Assembly: GCA_002411615.1 (NCBI GenBank)
Contig: DHOF01000109.1
Span: 11,420 to 20,470 of the forward strand
Length of the DNA stretch: 9,051 bases
Reading direction: 5' to 3'
From: Ruminococcaceae bacterium UBA5397
GTDB lineage: Bacteria > Bacillota > Clostridia > Oscillospirales > Acutalibacteraceae
The translations under genes and the position numbers were made by a program. Under the pieces are notes generated by a model. That model was not told the origin of the DNA, searched no databases, and saw only the letters and a program-made list of their open reading frames with translations. Each line of letters opens with the position of its first letter. Position 1 is the stretch's first letter. Of the stretch, positions 6,658 to 9,051 are shown in pieces.

Positions 6658-7440
6658 ATGGGCAAAATTATTGCAATAGCCAATCAAAAAGGCGGCGTTG
6701 GAAAGACCACAACGGCGGTGAATCTTTCTTCTGCATTGGGATTAGCAGGAAAAAAGACGTTGCTGGTAGATATTGACCCGCAGGGAAATTCGTCCAGCGG
6801 GGTAGGAATCAATCGCCGCAGTCTAAAAAAGACAACCTATGAGATGCTGATTGGACAGGCAACCGCCGCAGAAGTGCTTTTACATACGGCATTTGAAAAT
6901 CTTGATATTCTGCCAAGCAGTCTCGATTTGGCGGCTGCAGAGCTGGAGTTAGTGGAACAGGCGCATCGGGAATCAATCCTCCGTCTTGATTTGGCGCCTT
7001 TGCGAGAAAAATATGATATGATTTTAATTGATTGCCCCCCATCTCTCGGAATTATTACAACCAATGCCCTTTGTGCTGCCGACTCTATTTTAATGCCCAT
7101 TCAATGCGAATATTATGCCTTAGAGGGGTTAAGCCAACTGATGAACAGCGTAAAACGCGTAAAACGGCTTTATAATTCGCATTTGGAAATTGAAGGAGTC
7201 CTTTTGACCATGTATGACGGTAGACTGAATCTGACGCAGCAGGTAGTCGGGGAAGTAAAAAAATATTTTCCAAAGAAAGTGTTTGGAGCAGTCATTCCAA
7301 GAACCGTGCGGCTTTCAGAAGCACCGAGCTTTGGAAAACCAATTCAATATTTTGATAAGAGCAATAAAGGTGCACTGGCCTATAATGAATTAGGAAAAGA
7401 AATTATAGAAAGAGCAGCAGAGGAAGGGGTAAAGGATTGA
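6658..7440 (+). CDS. parA: Chromosome partitioning ATPase ParA (Soj)
   Basis: ParA/Soj is a nucleoid-binding ATPase that dimerises with ATP. ParB stimulates its hydrolysis to drive origin segregation, and in Bacillus Soj also acts on DnaA. The deviant Walker A is KGGVGKTT (11-18) with signature Lys11 and catalytic-loop Lys16. VDIDPQGN (37-44) is the A' motif, and ILIDCPPSLG (122-131) holds the Walker B Asp125. The DNA-binding region IPRTVRLSEAPS (213-224) contributes Arg215 and Arg218. At 260 residues with no N-terminal HTH, it is the short chromosomal type and not the long plasmid ParA. GGAGGTG fixes the ATG. The TGA overlaps the parB start, so the two are translationally coupled. Confidence 0.97.
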   Translation: MGKIIAIANQKGGVGKTTTAVNLSSALGLAGKKTLLVDIDPQGNSSSGVGINRRSLKKTTYEMLIGQATAAEVLLHTAFENLDILPSSLDLAAAELELVEQAHRESILRLDLAPLREKYDMILIDCPPSLGIITTNALCAADSILMPIQCEYYALEGLSQLMNSVKRVKRLYNSHLEIEGVLLTMYDGRLNLTQQVVGEVKKYFPKKVFGAVIPRTVRLSEAPSFGKPIQYFDKSNKGALAYNELGKEIIERAAEEGVKD

Positions 7441-8270
7441 AAGAGAAAAAGCGCGGATTGGGAAAAGGCTTGGATGCAATCTTTGCTGAGAATGATGTTG
7501 AGGCGGGGCCACGGTCAATCGAGCTGAAGCTGAGCGAATTGGAACCAAACCGAAATCAGCCAAGAAAGGATTTTGACGAAGAGGCACTTGCCGATTTGGC
7601 GGATTCCATTTCACAGCATGGTATTTTGCAGCCGCTTCTTGTACGGCCTCTTTTAGAGGGCGGATATCAAATCGTCGCCGGGGAACGCCGTTGGAGAGCA
7701 GCCCGTATGGCGGGGGTGCAGACGGTTCCGGCATTAGTCAGAGACCTCTCTGATGAAGAAGTCATGCAGCTTGCATTGATCGAAAATCTACAGAGAGAAG
7801 ACCTGAATCCGCTGGAAGAAGCGCAGGGTTATCAGTCTTTGATGGATTCATATGGTTATACCCAGGAGAGTGTCGCAAAATCAGTCGGACGTTCCCGCCC
7901 GGCCGTTGCCAATGCACTGCGGCTTTTATCCCTGCCGCAGGAGATCCAAAAACTGATCAGTGACGGCAGCCTTTCAGCAGGACAGGGAAGAGCAATTCTG
8001 GCGTTTCCAAAAGAACTGCAGATTTCTCTTGCAAAGCGCTGCCTGAAAGAAGAAATCACGGTCCGTGATTTAGAAAAGCTTGCAAAGAATTCTACGCCAA
8101 AGGGAAGTTTAAAGAAGAAAAATTCTTATTATGAAGAAGTCGCACTTTCTCTGCACGAGCAATTGGGGCGCAGAGTAAAGGTGAGCGGAACCCGCGGAAA
8201 GGGATTTTTACAGATTGAATTTCGTAATGAAGAGGATTTAAAAAATCTTTTGCGAATGTTCGAAGAATAA
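7437..8270 (+). CDS. parB: Chromosome partitioning protein ParB (Spo0J)
   Basis: ParB/Spo0J is the CTP-dependent DNA clamp that loads at parS, spreads, recruits SMC and stimulates ParA. The N-terminal LGKGLDAIF (8-16) is the ParA-stimulating peptide. CTP-domain motifs are QPR (41-43), GERRWRA (82-88) and ENLQR (116-120). The HTH is at about 142-164, followed by a C-terminal dimerisation domain. Specificity positions are Arg154, Ala160, Ser165 and Gly182, the ParB rather than the Noc pattern. The usual GHxRA is GQGRA here (Gln183). The start is TTG, sharing TTGA with the parA stop. The purine-rich site AGGAAGGGG (7421-7429) lies about 7 nt before it. The LGKGL motif at the very N-terminus confirms this start. 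The length of 277 residues is normal. Confidence 0.96.
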   Translation: MKEKKRGLGKGLDAIFAENDVEAGPRSIELKLSELEPNRNQPRKDFDEEALADLADSISQHGILQPLLVRPLLEGGYQIVAGERRWRAARMAGVQTVPALVRDLSDEEVMQLALIENLQREDLNPLEEAQGYQSLMDSYGYTQESVAKSVGRSRPAVANALRLLSLPQEIQKLISDGSLSAGQGRAILAFPKELQISLAKRCLKEEITVRDLEKLAKNSTPKGSLKKKNSYYEEVALSLHEQLGRRVKVSGTRGKGFLQIEFRNEEDLKNLLRMFEE

Positions 8271-8335
8271 GTGCTTAATTTTATAAAAAATGGGAAAAAT
8301 TGTAATGAGTAAACGATAAAAGGAGTTAGCAAACC

Positions 8336-9051
8336 ATGCTGGATATCAAATTGATTCGGGAAAACCCTGACTATGTAAAAAAGGCAATCCAGAAAAGAGA
8401 AATGAATCTGGACAATGTGATTGATGAAATTCTTGCGCTGGATGAAAAACGCCGGGAATTGACCGGCGCGGTCGAGACAAAAAAAGCAGAGCAGAATGTG
8501 GCTTCTAAAGAGATTCCGAAGATCAAAAAAGCAGGCGGAGATACTTCTGAAGTGATGAAGAAAATGAAGCTGCTCTCTGAAGAAGTGAAAGAGCAGAACG
8601 CGAAGCTTGCTGGAATAGAAGAAGCTCAGAAAACCAAAATGCTGTCTTTGCCGAACCTTCCGGATGAAGATGTACAGGCCGGCGGAAAAGAGCAGAATAT
8701 TCCGGATCATTACTTTAAAGAAAAACCAGTCTTTGACTTTGAAGCGAAAGATCATGTGACTCTCTGCGAAAATCTAGGTTTGATCGATTATCCACGCGGG
8801 GCAAAGCTTGCTGGAAACGGCGCATGGATTTATCGCGGCATGGGTTCCAGATTGGAATGGGCACTGCTTAACTTCTTTATTAATGAGCATATTTCGGATG
8901 GATATGAATTGATTCTTCCGCCGCACATGCTCAAATATGAATGCGGCTATGTGGCCGGCCAGTTCCCGAAGTTTGTGGACGAAGATTACTGGATCGCAAA
9001 CCCCACCAGCACCGATAAAAAATTCCTGCTGCCAACAGCCGAAACAGCGCT
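8336..9051 (+). CDS. serS: Seryl-tRNA synthetase, N-terminal part (3' end outside window)
   Basis: SerRS is a class II synthetase that charges tRNA-Ser with serine. The 238 complete codons visible start with MLDIKLIRENPDYVKKAI. A charged, heptad-like helical arm (about 30-105) matches the tRNA-binding coiled coil. The catalytic domain begins near 130, with DYPRGAKLAG at 161-170. The class II motif 1 region follows (about 181-206), ending in the Pro205-Pro206 pair of YELILPPHML. The serine-recognition TxE motif (Thr234-Ala235-Glu236) is visible at the edge, while motifs 2 and 3 lie beyond. RGMGSRLEWALLNFF and LLPTAETA look like the subtype common in Clostridia (from memory). AGGAG (8321-8325) supports the ATG. 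No terminator lies between parB and serS (65 bp), so read-through from parAB is possible. Confidence 0.95.
   Translation, partial: MLDIKLIRENPDYVKKAIQKREMNLDNVIDEILALDEKRRELTGAVETKKAEQNVASKEIPKIKKAGGDTSEVMKKMKLLSEEVKEQNAKLAGIEEAQKTKMLSLPNLPDEDVQAGGKEQNIPDHYFKEKPVFDFEAKDHVTLCENLGLIDYPRGAKLAGNGAWIYRGMGSRLEWALLNFFINEHISDGYELILPPHMLKYECGYVAGQFPKFVDEDYWIANPTSTDKKFLLPTAETA

Noticed and set aside
8271..8335. Possible promoter or terminator between parB and serS
   Set aside because: TGTAAT at 8301-8306 resembles a -10 box, but no -35 lies at a proper spacing. The AATTTT/AAAATT pairing is too weak and its loop too long for a terminator.
8785..8793. DnaA-box-like TTATCCACG in serS and a reverse-strand TTTTCCACA at 2878-2886
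   Set aside because: Each is a lone sequence with one mismatch to TTATCCACA and there is no cluster or AT-rich unwinding region. oriC is expected outside the window, upstream of yidC.
1..9051. Undescribed defence, mobile or biosynthetic system
   Set aside because: Every gene belongs to a well-known conserved family in the standard origin-proximal order. No transposase, integrase, tRNA, CRISPR repeat or unrecognised gene fits in the gaps, the longest of which is about 207 bp (6451-6657).

Overview
The window is a conserved chromosomal block from next to the replication origin of a low-to-mid GC Gram-positive bacterium. Every gene lies on the + strand, in the order yidC(3' end)-jag-mnmE-mnmG-rsmG-noc-parA-parB-serS(5' end). 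Bacillota, which include Bacillus and Clostridia, carry this order on one side of dnaA/oriC, so rnpA, rpmH and dnaA/oriC are expected upstream of base 1. A member of the Clostridia, perhaps Oscillospirales/Ruminococcaceae-like, is my best guess from the serS neighbour, the SerRS subtype and the codon use. That is inference, because no database search was possible.

Layout. Bases 1-423 hold the last membrane segment and basic tail of the YidC insertase. Jag/KhpB (480-1373) follows and has an unusual Asn/Arg/Pro-rich tail. A strong hairpin at 1418-1453 separates jag from mnmE. mnmE and mnmG (partners in tRNA wobble-uridine modification) and rsmG (16S rRNA m7G methyltransferase) run to 5499 and end at a long terminator hairpin. 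noc (5662-6450) is its own unit, with a promoter-like sequence upstream and a clear terminator downstream. A perfect parS site sits just after that terminator. An extended -10 promoter then drives parA-parB, whose stop and start codons overlap (TTGA). serS begins at 8336 and runs off the end.

The genes cover three jobs: membrane protein insertion and envelope RNA-binding control (yidC, jag), translation fidelity (mnmE, mnmG, rsmG, serS), and chromosome segregation with nucleoid occlusion (noc, parA, parB, parS). The segregation part is complete in cis: ParA ATPase, ParB CTPase clamp, one perfect parS, and a second near-perfect parS inside the mnmG coding sequence. Noc and ParB are paralogues that can be told apart by their DNA-specificity residues.

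I found no previously undescribed system, mobile element, CRISPR array or RNA gene. The points most worth a second look are the intragenic parS in mnmG, the Noc with no N-terminal membrane-targeting segment from its best-supported start, the jag-mnmE hairpin that leaves no room for a promoter behind it, and the duplicated YGRID motif in the Jag tail.
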